Positions 8,405-16,633 of a stretch of 64,000 bases of DNA are shown here, piece by piece (within the stretch, counting starts at the first letter, position 1; the number at the start of each line of letters is the position of its first letter). The translations under genes and the position numbers were made by a program. The stretch comes from CAWJNF01 sp963844235 (lineage in GTDB: Bacteria > Actinomycetota > Thermoleophilia > Gaiellales > Gaiellaceae): assembly GCA_963844235.1 (NCBI GenBank), contig CAWJNF010000001.1, positions 248,001 through 312,000 on the forward strand, written 5' to 3'. Below the pieces are notes generated by a model. That model ran no database searches. It was not told the DNA's origin and worked only from the letters and a program-made list of their open reading frames with translations.

Positions 8405-9307
8405 AGCGCTGAGCGTGGACGCGAGCCGGGCTCGTCGGGGCGGGGCCCGGAGCTCGACGTCGAGCACGAGGTCGACCTGGCGCGCTACTGGTGGGCGATC
8501 GTGGCGCGCTGGTGGCTTGTCGCGCTCAGTGTCGCGATCGGCATCCTGATCGGCTATCTCGTGTCGCTTGGCGGTGGCCAGGTCTTCAGAAGCACGGCGA
8601 CGATCTACCTCGGGCAACCCCTGACACCGAACTCGGGCACCCAGGTACAGGGCCTGCAGACGAATCCGTCTACGGTCGGGCAGATCGTGAGGAGCGATTC
8701 GCTCGTCCGAGCGGTCGCCGAATCGGTGGGGGTCGATCCGGACGAGCTTCGCGCCGGGGTATCCAGCCGTGCGGTCACCGGGGCCGTGACGCGCGTCGGG
8801 CAGACGCAGCTCGTCGAGGTCACCGTGCGGGGACCGTGGCGGCGCCAGACGGCCGATGCAGCCAACCTCCTGGCCGAGGACGTCGTGGAACGGGTCTCCG
8901 CCTATCCGCGAGAGAAGATCGAGCTGCTCGAGACGCAACTTGCCGGCGCGGAAAGCCAGCTCGAGGTCCTCGACGAGGCCGTTGCCGGCTACCGCGAGGC
9001 CGCCGCCGACGCCTCGCTGTCCGCATCGGAGCGGCTCGTTGCCGTAGGACTGCTCGCGGATGCCCAGGCCGAGCGCGGCCGCCTGCTCGACCAGGTGACC
9101 CAGACCTCGCTCTCCATTGCGCTGGCGCGCGACGTCGAGCACGCTCGTGTCGTCACACGGGGCAGCGCGACCAGGGTGGCGGCGCGCGGCAGATCGAGCT
9201 CGCTGATCGTCGGCGCGGTGATCGGCCTGCTCGTCGGCGTGCTGCTCGCGCTCGCCTGGGAGCCGGTGAAGGCGAGGCTCGGGAGAGCCGGCGTCGGTGG
9301 CGCCTGA
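8402..9307 (+). CDS. Wzz/chain-length determinant-type membrane protein
   Basis: 301 residues. The N-terminal Wzz motif D-L-A-R-Y-W-W-A-I-V precedes a first membrane helix at about residues 38-58. A long extracytoplasmic part includes a helical stretch (about 175-235), and a second membrane helix lies near 262-283. This is the polysaccharide co-polymerase topology, which sets polymer length or recruits the export machinery. There is no Walker-type tyrosine-kinase domain, so the kinase partner, if any, is encoded elsewhere. It closes the + strand polysaccharide locus. Confidence 0.85.
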   Translation: MSAERGREPGSSGRGPELDVEHEVDLARYWWAIVARWWLVALSVAIGILIGYLVSLGGGQVFRSTATIYLGQPLTPNSGTQVQGLQTNPSTVGQIVRSDSLVRAVAESVGVDPDELRAGVSSRAVTGAVTRVGQTQLVEVTVRGPWRRQTADAANLLAEDVVERVSAYPREKIELLETQLAGAESQLEVLDEAVAGYREAAADASLSASERLVAVGLLADAQAERGRLLDQVTQTSLSIALARDVEHARVVTRGSATRVAARGRSSSLIVGAVIGLLVGVLLALAWEPVKARLGRAGVGGA

Positions 9308-9332
9308 ATAGGCGTCCGAGCCGTCGGGCCGC

Positions 9333-10721
9333 TTAGCCCTGTCCGCCTGCGTGCTGCTCGTCCGCGTGCTGCTCGTCCGCATGCGGCTCGGCGGCGGCCT
9401 GCTCCGCTGCAACCTGCTCGGCTGAGGGCGGCGGCTCGGCTGCGGGCGGCTGCTCGGCTGCGGGGGCGGCTCCGTCGCGGCCTGCTCGGTCGCGGGCGGC
9501 TCGGCGGGCTGCTGGGAGGCCTGCTGCTGGAAGGCGGGCTGTTCGGTCGGCGGGCTGTGTAGCGGCAGGCTGTTCGGTCGCCCGCACTTCGGCCGTGGGG
9601 GCATCGGCGGGCTGTTCAGCGACGGGCTCGGTCGGGGGCTCCTCTTCCGCGGGCGGGTCTGTGTGTGGCTCGTCCGTGTGGGGCTCCTCCGGGAGCGGCT
9701 CGCCGGCGGTCTCTTCCTCCGCTTCGACTTCCTCGAGCTGCGCCTCGAGCACCGCGATCTGGTCCTCCAGGGCGGCAATCTCCGCGTCGATCGCCACGAT
9801 CTGGGCCTGCAGCTCCGCGACCTGAGCCTGGAGTGCCGCAACCTCGGCCTGGATCGCCGCAATATCCCCCTCGAGCTGGCTCTGAAGTGCCGCGATCTGA
9901 GCTACCAGACTGTCGATCTGGTCTTGGATCTCCTTGCGCTGATGCCCGGTGGCGTACTCCAATTGCGCACGCAGTTGGTTGATCTGGGCCTCGAGCTGCG
10001 ACGTGACGCTCGCGACCTCGCTTTGCTGCTCGATGATCTCCTCGGTGAGCTCACTCTGCTCACTCGCGAGGCTGCTCGCCACGGTGGCGAGCGACTGCTG
10101 CTCCGCCTCCAGGCTGCCGACCTCTTCCGACAGATCTGCGATCTGAGCCCGGAGCGCGGCGCCGCCGCTGCTTCCACCGCTGCTGCCCCCGTTTCCACCA
10201 GTCCCGCCCGATACGATCGGGGACTGCGTGTCCGAGGACTGCACTTCTGCTGCGTTCGGTGCCTCTGATGGCGGAAGCTCGGCTACCGGCGGTGGATCCT
10301 CGGCGGCCGGTACCTCGACCGGTGGCGGCTGCTCGCCGGCCGGCTCCTCGACACCGGGCGGAGGCTCTTCCACGGGCGCCCCAACGGGAGGCGCCGGAGG
10401 CGGAGCGGCCACAGCGGCGTCGGCGGGAGGCGTCGACGCGTCCGCGGTCACCAGCACGATGTCCTTGCCGCCGGCCGTGAGCTCGCCCAGGCTTCCATCC
10501 GTGCCTTCGACCGGGACCGTTGCCGCCACAGGCTGGTCGGCTCGAGGATCGACCTGGACGTCGACCTCGGTCGCCAGGCCCTGCATCGGAGTCAGCGGGC
10601 CGAGGAGCGGCGCAACGTTCACACCCGCCGAGTGGAGGAGAAACGAGGCCCCGACACTCGCCGCGGCAGCCGCGAGGAAGAGCTTCAACCCGCTTACGCG
10701 TGGAGTTCGCGATAGACGCAT
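9333..10721 (-). CDS. Secreted or membrane-anchored coiled-coil protein, possibly frame-disturbed near its end
   Basis: 462 residues, family not recognised. A positively charged N-terminus and hydrophobic stretch (residues about 10-32) act as signal or anchor. Next come a Pro/Ala/Glu-rich stalk (about 95-165) and a Gly/Ser linker. A long heptad-like coiled coil (about 190-345), rich in the pattern A-A-L-x-A-Q-V-A-E-L-Q-A-Q-I, precedes a low-complexity acidic tail with small repeats (PHTDE, HADEQ). Between about 9458 and 9547 the chosen frame becomes Arg-rich, while a neighbouring frame continues the Q/E/P/A-rich composition, which suggests two compensating indels. It follows the diguanylate cyclase gene on the same strand. 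Confidence 0.65.
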   Translation of the reverse strand: MRLSRTPRVSGLKLFLAAAAASVGASFLLHSAGVNVAPLLGPLTPMQGLATEVDVQVDPRADQPVAATVPVEGTDGSLGELTAGGKDIVLVTADASTPPADAAVAAPPPAPPVGAPVEEPPPGVEEPAGEQPPPVEVPAAEDPPPVAELPPSEAPNAAEVQSSDTQSPIVSGGTGGNGGSSGGSSGGAALRAQIADLSEEVGSLEAEQQSLATVASSLASEQSELTEEIIEQQSEVASVTSQLEAQINQLRAQLEYATGHQRKEIQDQIDSLVAQIAALQSQLEGDIAAIQAEVAALQAQVAELQAQIVAIDAEIAALEDQIAVLEAQLEEVEAEEETAGEPLPEEPHTDEPHTDPPAEEEPPTEPVAEQPADAPTAEVRATEQPAATQPADRTARLPAAGLPAARRAARDRAGRDGAAPAAEQPPAAEPPPSAEQVAAEQAAAEPHADEQHADEQHAGGQG

Positions 10722-10842
10722 ATCGACTTTCTCATGGGTACGGGGTACGAGGCCCGGTGACCCATGCTACCCCCCAGTTGGGGCCGTTTTTGCCCCGTTC
10801 ACCCATTCGGGGGAGTGATGTCCACCCGAAGCGGGGAGGCTC
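10722..10842 (-). promoter_or_regulatory. GC-rich leader between diguanylate cyclase and coiled-coil gene
   Basis: 121 nt before the coiled-coil start on the minus strand. It reads GGGTGAACGGGGC, then a complementary GGCCCC after an A-rich loop, then GGGGTAGCATGGGTCACC. The order of short G/C helices and a GTAGC...GGGTNACC-like tail faintly resembles the 3' half of c-di-GMP-I aptamers, but a full match is not evident. It could equally be a terminator plus promoter region. Confidence 0.25.
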
Positions 10843-12642
10843 TCAGCCATCGGTCGTCGCCCCCTGCGTGACTGGACCGCGACGCCGCGCCACGACGCGG
10901 TTCTTTCCCTCGGCCTTCGCCTCGTAGAGGGCCTGGTCGGCGACCGCGAAGAGGTCGCCGCTGCTCATGCCCCCGCCGTGCGCCGCCACCCCCAGGCTGA
11001 CGGTGACGAAGAGCTCTTCCGGGGCCGCCGAGATCCTGCGGTCGGCGAGCTGGGTGCGAAGCCGCTCGGCGACGAGCATGGCCTCGCCGACGTCGGTTCC
11101 AGGCAGGATGACGGCGAATTCCTCGCCGCCCTGCCGCGCCGGGATGTCCACGGCTCGCACCGTATGGCGGACGACGTCCGCGAACGTCCGCAGCACGTCG
11201 TCCCCGACCTGGTGGCCGAAGCGGTCGTTGACCGCCTTGAAGTCGTCCAGATCGGCCAGGATGAGCGCCAGGTTGCCGCCAAAGCGTTGCACCCGGCTGA
11301 CTTCGTGCTCGAGCGCCTCCTCGAAGCGCCGCCGGTTCGCCAGCTGCGTGAGGTCGTCGGTGACCGCTTGGCGCGCCAGGATCCGGTGTAGCCGTGCGTT
11401 TTCGAGCGCGATCGAGGCCTGCGTGGCGAGAGAATTGGCGGCGGTGAGATCGTCCTGCCCGAAAGCCGTGCCGGGCTGCGGGTAGAGGAGCAGCGCCTCG
11501 ATCTCGCCGCTCTCCCCGGCGCCGAGCGGGATCGTCACCGGCTCTCCGCCGACATCGGGGTCACCGGCCCGGACAACGCTCTCACCAGCGCGAAGAATCC
11601 GTGCTCCGGCTGCTTCCGTCGCCTCGACAGCGCTTTCCGCGACGACGGTAAGAAGCGCCTCGGGCTCGTTTCCCGCTGCCAGCGCGGCCCCGAGCCGGTC
11701 GAGCGCCCGGTCGACGCGGAGACGCTCGGCTGTCAGCTCCGCGCGGCGGGTCTCGAGCTGACTAGCCATGTCGTTGAACGCCTGTCCGAGCTGCGCGAAC
11801 TCGTCGCGTCCGCGAACAGGCACCCGTTGCGAGAGGCGGCCCTCTGCGATGCCACGCGCAGCGCCTGCGAGGTCGCGTAGGGCGCCCACGATGGCTCGAC
11901 CCGGCAGGAAGGCAACGGCGGCAACGACGGCGATCGAGGCGAGAGCGGCCAGGACAAGCCTGGAGTTCACATCGCCGAGCTCGCTGGCGATCGTCGAGCG
12001 TGGTGTCAGCGCGAGGAGGGCCGCGCTGCCATTGTCCACCGGAAGGGTAGTTGCAATAGATCGATATAACGTGTTTCCGATGTCAATGTCGTCCGAGTCC
12101 TCGCCAAGCACCGGAACGGGCTGGCCGACGACTTCCTCTGGGCCGGCGACGACGCGTCCGTCGGCAGCGAGGGCAAGGCTTTCCTCGGGCCGCAGCCCGC
12201 TGCGGCCGGCGATCTCGTCCAGGAACGTGTCGTCGAGGGCCACGGCGACACGAACAACCCCGATCGTCTCGCTGCCGTCGACGACGTTGGCGGTGCGGCT
12301 CGCCGCGAGGGGTGGCACCGTGCCCGCCAGCAGCTCTCCATCCGCCGAGAACGACGCCCCTGGGGTCGCCTCGGCCGCCTCGGCGAGCGTGGCCCGATCT
12401 CCCCCGCGGAGCGCCACCTGGATGTCAGGCGAGCGGGCCAGGGCAGCTGCCTGTTCGGCGGCGACGTCGAGCTCGCGGGTGACGCTGCCGTTTGCAGCGC
12501 TGATCGACTTGCTGAGGCTTTCATCGGCACGCTGAAGCTCGTTGCGCCCTGCCGCAGCGCTGAATGCCCAGGTGACGCCCGCTAGCGGGACCAGCGAGAG
12601 CAGCACGAAGTAGAGGACGAGCTTGAGCCTGAAGCTTCCCAC
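10843..12642 (-). CDS. Membrane diguanylate cyclase (sensor-HAMP-GAF-GGDEF)
   Basis: 599 residues. Two membrane helices (about 8-28 and 228-250) enclose an extracytoplasmic sensor region. A HAMP-like linker (about 250-300), a GAF-like domain (about 310-410) and a GGDEF domain (about 430-585) follow. The active-site motif is G-G-E-E-F near residue 505, preceded by an inhibitory-site R-A-V-D exactly five residues upstream. It should therefore make c-di-GMP from two GTP and be product-inhibited. No EAL domain is present. Its position beside a polysaccharide locus and a secreted coiled-coil gene suggests control of surface polymer production (inference). It has no close upstream partner on its strand. 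Confidence 0.92.
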   Translation of the reverse strand: MGSFRLKLVLYFVLLSLVPLAGVTWAFSAAAGRNELQRADESLSKSISAANGSVTRELDVAAEQAAALARSPDIQVALRGGDRATLAEAAEATPGASFSADGELLAGTVPPLAASRTANVVDGSETIGVVRVAVALDDTFLDEIAGRSGLRPEESLALAADGRVVAGPEEVVGQPVPVLGEDSDDIDIGNTLYRSIATTLPVDNGSAALLALTPRSTIASELGDVNSRLVLAALASIAVVAAVAFLPGRAIVGALRDLAGAARGIAEGRLSQRVPVRGRDEFAQLGQAFNDMASQLETRRAELTAERLRVDRALDRLGAALAAGNEPEALLTVVAESAVEATEAAGARILRAGESVVRAGDPDVGGEPVTIPLGAGESGEIEALLLYPQPGTAFGQDDLTAANSLATQASIALENARLHRILARQAVTDDLTQLANRRRFEEALEHEVSRVQRFGGNLALILADLDDFKAVNDRFGHQVGDDVLRTFADVVRHTVRAVDIPARQGGEEFAVILPGTDVGEAMLVAERLRTQLADRRISAAPEELFVTVSLGVAAHGGGMSSGDLFAVADQALYEAKAEGKNRVVARRRGPVTQGATTDG

Positions 12643-12881
12643 TAGACCGTTGTTCGGCGATCGAGCGCGAATTCCGCCACGCTCGCCTCCCGCTCGCGGT
12701 CAACCGGGTTCGGGCGACGCGACGAGGTGCTCTCGCGGGTGGAAGTCGGCCGGTGTTCCGGAGCGCAACGCAATTTCGTCGACCTCGATCGCTCGCCTGG
12801 ACGCCGGTGGTGCCGCTCCATCTTCGCTGACGGTTCGCGTCCGGCAATCCCCTGTTCGGGTGAACTCGGACCCGGCTCGAC

Positions 12882-12896
12882 TAGATTGTGGGCGTG
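12882..12896 (+). promoter_or_regulatory. Leaderless promoter of the sugar-nucleotide decarboxylase gene
   Basis: TAGATT at 12882-12887, 6 nt before GTG 12894. The alternative GTG at 12888 would touch the -10 box, so 12894 is preferred. Confidence 0.5.
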
Positions 12897-13835
12897 CCTA
12901 CGGCCGTCGTCACCGGAGGGGCCGGGTTTCTCGGCTCCCATCTCTGCGATCACCTGCTGGCACGCGACTATCGCGTGATCTGCGTCGACAACCTCGACAC
13001 CGGCACGCTTCAGAACATCCAGCACATCCGCTCGAGTGAGTTCGTCTTCCTGAACCATGATCTCACCTCGCATCTCGAGCTACGCGAACCGGTCGACGTC
13101 GTCTTCCATCTCGCGAGCCCGGCCAGCCCGATCGACTACATGCGGCTGCCGCTGCACACGCTGAAGGTCGGCTCCTACGGAACACACAACGCCCTCGGCC
13201 TCGCGAAGTTCAAGCGCGCGCGCTTCCTGCTGGCGTCCACGAGCGAGGTGTACGGCGACCCGCAGGTGCATCCGCAGCCCGAGAGCTACTGGGGAAACGT
13301 CAACCCGATCGGCCCCCGGGGCGTCTACGACGAGGCCAAGCGTTACGCCGAGGCGCTCACCATGGCATACCACCGCCAGCAGGGCGTCGACACCTGCATC
13401 GCCCGGATCTTCAACACCTACGGCTCCCGCATGCGCCCGCATGACGGAAGGGCCGTCCCGACCTTCCTGCGCCAGGCGATCGAGGGCAAGCCGGTGACGG
13501 TGTTCGGTGACGGCCAGCAGACCCGCAGCTTCTGTTTCGTGGACGATCTGATCCGCGGGATCTACTCGCTCGCCATGAGCGCGGAATCGCTGCCCACGAA
13601 CCTCGGAAACCCCGAGGAGCGCACGCTGCTCGAGCTCGCTGAAACCGTGATCAGGGTGGTCGGATCCTCCTCGGAGATCGTCTTCGAGGCGCTTCCAATC
13701 GACGATCCGCAGGTCCGTCAGCCGGACATATCCCGGGCGCGGGAGGCGCTTGGCTGGGAGCCGGAGGTGTCTCTCGAGGAGGGTTTGCAGCGCACGGTCG
13801 CGTCCGCTCGCCCCGAGGCTTCGGCCTCGCTCTGA
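12894..13835 (+). CDS. NAD-dependent epimerase/dehydratase, UDP-glucuronate decarboxylase type
   Basis: 313 residues, short-chain dehydrogenase fold. The dinucleotide loop T-G-G-A-G-F-L-G occupies residues 7-14 and the catalytic Y-D-E-A-K is near residues 145-149. The signature stretch R-I-F-N-T-Y-G-x-R-M with P-H-D-G-R-A-V-P-T-F is characteristic of UDP-xylose synthases, which oxidise and decarboxylate UDP-glucuronate. It would supply a pentose nucleotide to the nearby polysaccharide genes. A related dTDP-glucose dehydratase role is less likely given this signature. A GTG at 12888 is an alternative start. Confidence 0.85.
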   Translation: MPTAVVTGGAGFLGSHLCDHLLARDYRVICVDNLDTGTLQNIQHIRSSEFVFLNHDLTSHLELREPVDVVFHLASPASPIDYMRLPLHTLKVGSYGTHNALGLAKFKRARFLLASTSEVYGDPQVHPQPESYWGNVNPIGPRGVYDEAKRYAEALTMAYHRQQGVDTCIARIFNTYGSRMRPHDGRAVPTFLRQAIEGKPVTVFGDGQQTRSFCFVDDLIRGIYSLAMSAESLPTNLGNPEERTLLELAETVIRVVGSSSEIVFEALPIDDPQVRQPDISRAREALGWEPEVSLEEGLQRTVASARPEASASL

Positions 13836-13859
13836 GCAGCGGCGGGCGCGGCTCGCTCC

Positions 13860-14885
13860 ATGGCTGACCCGCTCCTGGTACGCGCAGCGCGGCTCGAGCA
13901 GGTCGAGCGGACACCCGTCTGGTACATGCGCCAGGCCGGACGATCGCTTCCCGAATACCGGGCGATTCGCGAGCAGCACGATCTCTTCGCGATCTGCCGT
14001 CACCCGGAGCTGTGTGCAGAGGTCACGCTGCAGCCGGTCGCCCGCCACGGTGTGGACGCAGCGGTGATCTACTCCGACATCGTCCTACCGGTCACCGGCA
14101 TGGGCCTCTCCGTGAGCCTCGAAGAAGGTGTCGGCCCCGTGCTCGACGCGCCCCTGCGGGCGGCCGGCGACCTTCGCCGGCTATACCCACTCCAACCGGA
14201 CGAGGCGCTGCCGTGGGCGCTCGAGTCGATCAGGCTGGTTCGGGCGGCGCTCGACCCCGAACGCGCCGTCGTCGGCTTCGTCGGCGGGCCGTTCACCGTG
14301 GCCGGTTATCTGATCGAGGGTGGGCCGAGCCGGACGTTCGCCGAGACCAAGCGCTGCATGTACGCGGAGCCCGGCTTCTGGCACGGTCTCATGGAGCGGC
14401 TCGCGGATGCCTTCGGAGCCTATGCGGGCGCCCAGGTTGGCGCGGGAGCCGATGTGATCCAGATCTTCGACTCCTGGGTCGGGGCTCTCTCGGCGGCCGA
14501 CTACCGCGAGTTCGTGGCGCCGTACTCGGCACGCATTCTCGCGGCCATCGACGTGCCGACGATTCACTTCGCCACCGGGGCCACGCACCTGCTCGCCGAG
14601 CTCCGCGCAGCAGGGGGCGACGTCGTGGGCCTCGACTGGCGCCTGCCTCTAGGACAGGGCTGGCAGGCGGTCGGCCATGATCGCGGCGTGCAGGGGAATC
14701 TCGACCCTACCCTGCTTCTCGGCCCGTTCGAGCGCGTCGCGGCAGAGACCGACCGCATCCTCGAGGACGCGGGCAGGCGGCCTGGCCACATATTCAATCT
14801 CGGCCACGGCGTGCTGCCGGAGACCGATCCGGCCGTGCTCGGACACCTCAGAGAGCACGTGCACGAACGGACAGCGGCTCGGTAA
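13860..14885 (+). CDS. hemE: Uroporphyrinogen decarboxylase
   Basis: 341 residues, normal length for HemE, which removes four acetate carboxyls of uroporphyrinogen III to give coproporphyrinogen III in the cytoplasm. The substrate-binding N-terminal motif P-V-W-Y-M-R-Q-A-G-R-S-L-P-E-Y-R is near residues 19-34. Further conserved elements are Y-S-D-I, G-F-V-G-G-P-F-T, I-F-D-S-W-V-G and the terminal N-L-G-H-G-V-L-P. It follows the epimerase by 24 bp on the same strand, so co-transcription is possible. No other heme gene lies in the window. Confidence 0.97.
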   Translation: MADPLLVRAARLEQVERTPVWYMRQAGRSLPEYRAIREQHDLFAICRHPELCAEVTLQPVARHGVDAAVIYSDIVLPVTGMGLSVSLEEGVGPVLDAPLRAAGDLRRLYPLQPDEALPWALESIRLVRAALDPERAVVGFVGGPFTVAGYLIEGGPSRTFAETKRCMYAEPGFWHGLMERLADAFGAYAGAQVGAGADVIQIFDSWVGALSAADYREFVAPYSARILAAIDVPTIHFATGATHLLAELRAAGGDVVGLDWRLPLGQGWQAVGHDRGVQGNLDPTLLLGPFERVAAETDRILEDAGRRPGHIFNLGHGVLPETDPAVLGHLREHVHERTAAR

Positions 14886-15036
14886 CGGCCACCGGGTCAG
14901 GGCCGGCGACACCACGGGCGAAAAACCGCCGCGCCGGGGCCGGCCGGAGCCGGCCGAGCTGTCACCGCGATCAACACGGCACACGTTCGGTGCCATCTCG
15001 GTTCGTCTCGTGGCAGACACGCGCACCCGGTCGCGC

Positions 15037-15071
15037 TACGCTCGAAGCGGGTGGAGGCAAGGGGTGGCCCC
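15037..15071 (+). repeat. Bipartite intergenic element, copy A
   Basis: An 18-mer (15037-15054, beginning TACGCTCGAAG) and an 11-mer GGGGTGGCCCC (15061-15071) are separated by 6 nt. The same two blocks with the same 6-nt spacing recur in inverted orientation at 19045-19079, beyond hisB. The TACGCT could be a -10 box. Confidence 0.7.
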
Positions 15072-15141
15072 GTGGGCAGCGCCGGTAGAACACTGCCGAG
15101 GTGGACAGGCGGGCTCCTGGCGAGCCTCTGCTGCATTTCGT

Positions 15142-15156
15142 TACGCTCAGTCGGTG
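15142..15156 (+). promoter_or_regulatory. Leaderless promoter of a small conserved-looking gene
   Basis: TACGCT (15142-15147), 6 nt before GTG 15154. Confidence 0.45.
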
Positions 15157-15429
15157 AGCGCGCGCAGCTGTCCCGACTGGCCCGAGTTCCTGGAGGTCGC
15201 TCCAGACCTCCACTTCAAGCACTACACCGTGGCCGAGGCGAAACTCCCGTCAGAGGCGCTCGTCAACTTGCGGGATGTTCCGCTCCAGGCGGTGGCGATC
15301 TGCGCCGACCTCGACCACCACGTATACAACCCGGATCACACCGACCCGGGTGTTGCCGCCGCGCTGCGTGACACGCACTGGTTCGGTCTGCGCGAGTGGA
15401 TCGCGCGCGGCCCGAGATCGGGACCCTGA
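15154..15429 (+). CDS. Small protein of unknown function
   Basis: 91 residues, not recognised. The composition is like a soluble globular protein (C-P-D-W-P-E-F-L-E-V-A-P at the N-terminus, paired histidines D-H-H-V-Y-N near residue 53, W-F-G-L-R-E-W near the end) and the codons keep G/C at the third position. The leaderless -10 box six bases before GTG 15154 supports the start. It converges on hisA and the two share a hairpin at 15454-15486. A role in metal or nucleotide binding cannot be claimed. Confidence 0.55.
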   Translation: MSARSCPDWPEFLEVAPDLHFKHYTVAEAKLPSEALVNLRDVPLQAVAICADLDHHVYNPDHTDPGVAAALRDTHWFGLREWIARGPRSGP

Positions 15430-15453
15430 ACCAGTCAGGGTGGCTGCACGATC

Positions 15454-15486
15454 AACTCGATCTATCGATACTAGCTCTATCGAGTT
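15454..15486. terminator. Bidirectional terminator-like hairpin
   Basis: Perfect 8-bp arms AACTCGAT (15454-15461) and ATCGAGTT (15479-15486) with a 17-nt AT-richer loop lie between convergent genes. The right arm covers the hisA stop codon. Confidence 0.5.
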
Positions 15487-16280
15487 CGCAAGGTCGAAAG
15501 CGGAACCGTGCCTTCCAGCAACGCTCGGCCGACGATCGCTCCCTCGAGGCCGATCGCCGCGAGGGCGTCGATGTCCTCGACGGATCGGATGCCGCCCGCC
15601 GCGAGCACGGGCAAGCCCGAACGCTCCTTCACGCGCGTGAGCAGCTCCACGTCTGGCCCCGCCATCGTGCCGTCGCGCTCGACCGCCGTGCACTGGAGGC
15701 GCTCCACGCCGGCAAGCGCACAGTGAGCGGCGGCGTCGTCCACGGAGATCCCTCCGTCGCGCTCCCAACCCGAGACCGCAAGCCGACCCGCTCGAGCGTC
15801 GAGCGCGACGACGAGGCACTCGCCGAGAGCTGACGCAAAGCACTGCAGGGCGCCCGATCCTGCGAACGCCGCCGTGCCGACCACCACTCGGGCGGCGCCT
15901 GCGGCGAGTAGCGACTCCGCGTCGGCGAGCGAGCGGATCCCTCCCGAGGCCTGGACGGGAACGCCCTTCGCAGCCGCGACGAGCGTGGCAACGAGCGCCG
16001 GTCGTATACGTCCGGTCCGAGCACCGTCGAGGTCGACAACGTGGATCAGCCGGGGCCCGGCGCTCGCGAACCGCGCCACCAGGCTCGCCGGATCCCCCGC
16101 ACGCACCTTGACGCGGTCGTAGTCGCCCTGCTCGAGGCGCACCGCCTCCGTCCCGAGCAGGTCCACGGCCGGCACGACCAGAAACGTTCGATCACGTTCG
16201 TGCCCGCCCCCGACCCCGCGGTGGACGCGCTGCCGCTGATCAGGCGCCTTCGGCGCTCCCGGCTCCCCTTGCACTGTCAT
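15477..16280 (-). CDS. hisA: Phosphoribosylformimino-5-aminoimidazole carboxamide ribotide isomerase
   Basis: 267 residues, beta/alpha barrel that isomerises ProFAR to PRFAR, the fourth step of histidine synthesis. The phosphate-binding and catalytic features are visible: V-P-A-V-D-L-L near residue 36 (catalytic Asp), Q-A-S-G-G-I-R-S mid-protein, and V-L-A-A-G-G-I-R-S-V-E-D in the second half-barrel. In actinobacteria this protein (PriA) may also serve tryptophan synthesis. The ATG at 16280 gives an N-terminal extension of about 33 residues over the usual start, but a -10 box TACCAT exactly 6 nt upstream supports it. It diverges from the TrpR-like gene. Confidence 0.93.
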   Translation of the reverse strand: MTVQGEPGAPKAPDQRQRVHRGVGGGHERDRTFLVVPAVDLLGTEAVRLEQGDYDRVKVRAGDPASLVARFASAGPRLIHVVDLDGARTGRIRPALVATLVAAAKGVPVQASGGIRSLADAESLLAAGAARVVVGTAAFAGSGALQCFASALGECLVVALDARAGRLAVSGWERDGGISVDDAAAHCALAGVERLQCTAVERDGTMAGPDVELLTRVKERSGLPVLAAGGIRSVEDIDALAAIGLEGAIVGRALLEGTVPLSTLRTR

Positions 16281-16296
16281 GACAGCATGGTAACAT
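16274..16296. promoter_or_regulatory. Overlapping divergent promoters and palindromic operator of the his region
   Basis: Minus-strand -10 TACCAT (complement of 16287-16292) serves hisA. Plus-strand TAACAT (16291-16296) serves the TrpR-like operon. The two overlap by 2 bp. The 12-bp perfect palindrome CTGTCATGACAG (16274-16285) covers the hisA start codon and is a candidate operator for the TrpR-like protein. Confidence 0.5.
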
Positions 16297-16321
16297 GGCA
16301 TCCAGAGACGAAGGAGCGTCG

Positions 16322-16633
16322 ATGGCCGAGGAGCAGTCACACAGTTGGGCGAGCCCGGAGATACGAGATCTGCTGCGGACGATTCTGGCATTGGAGAGCC
16401 TGGACGAAGCCGAGCGGTTCTTCCGGGACCTCTGCACGCTCGCGGAGCTCGAGGCGATGGGGCACCGCTGGCACGTGGCGAAGCTGGTCGACGAGGGGCT
16501 CCCGTACCACGAGGTGTCCCGGCGGACCGGCGCCTCGACGACGACGGTGACGAGGGTCGCCCATTGGCTGCGCCACGGGGAAGCTGGTTACCGTCTGGCG
16601 CTCGACCGAACGACAGGCCGGCCGAACGACTGA
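16322..16633 (+). CDS. TrpR-related YerC/YecD-family DNA-binding protein
   Basis: 103 residues. The helix-turn-helix G-L-P-Y-H-E-V-S-R-R-T-G-A-S-T-T-T-V-T-R near residues 60-80 and the preceding L-C-T-L-A-E-L-E-A-M motif are those of the TrpR-like YerC/YecD family, often found beside his genes. ATG 16322 is chosen over ATG 16295 because AAGGAG lies 5 nt upstream of it. The stop codon overlaps the CTG start of hisG. It probably represses the divergent his promoters, but its ligand is unknown. Confidence 0.85.
   Translation: MAEEQSHSWASPEIRDLLRTILALESLDEAERFFRDLCTLAELEAMGHRWHVAKLVDEGLPYHEVSRRTGASTTTVTRVAHWLRHGEAGYRLALDRTTGRPND

Noticed and set aside
15430..15476. Additional small gene between the 91-residue gene and hisA
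   Set aside because: Only a hairpin-forming, AT-richer gap with no start codon or ribosome site.
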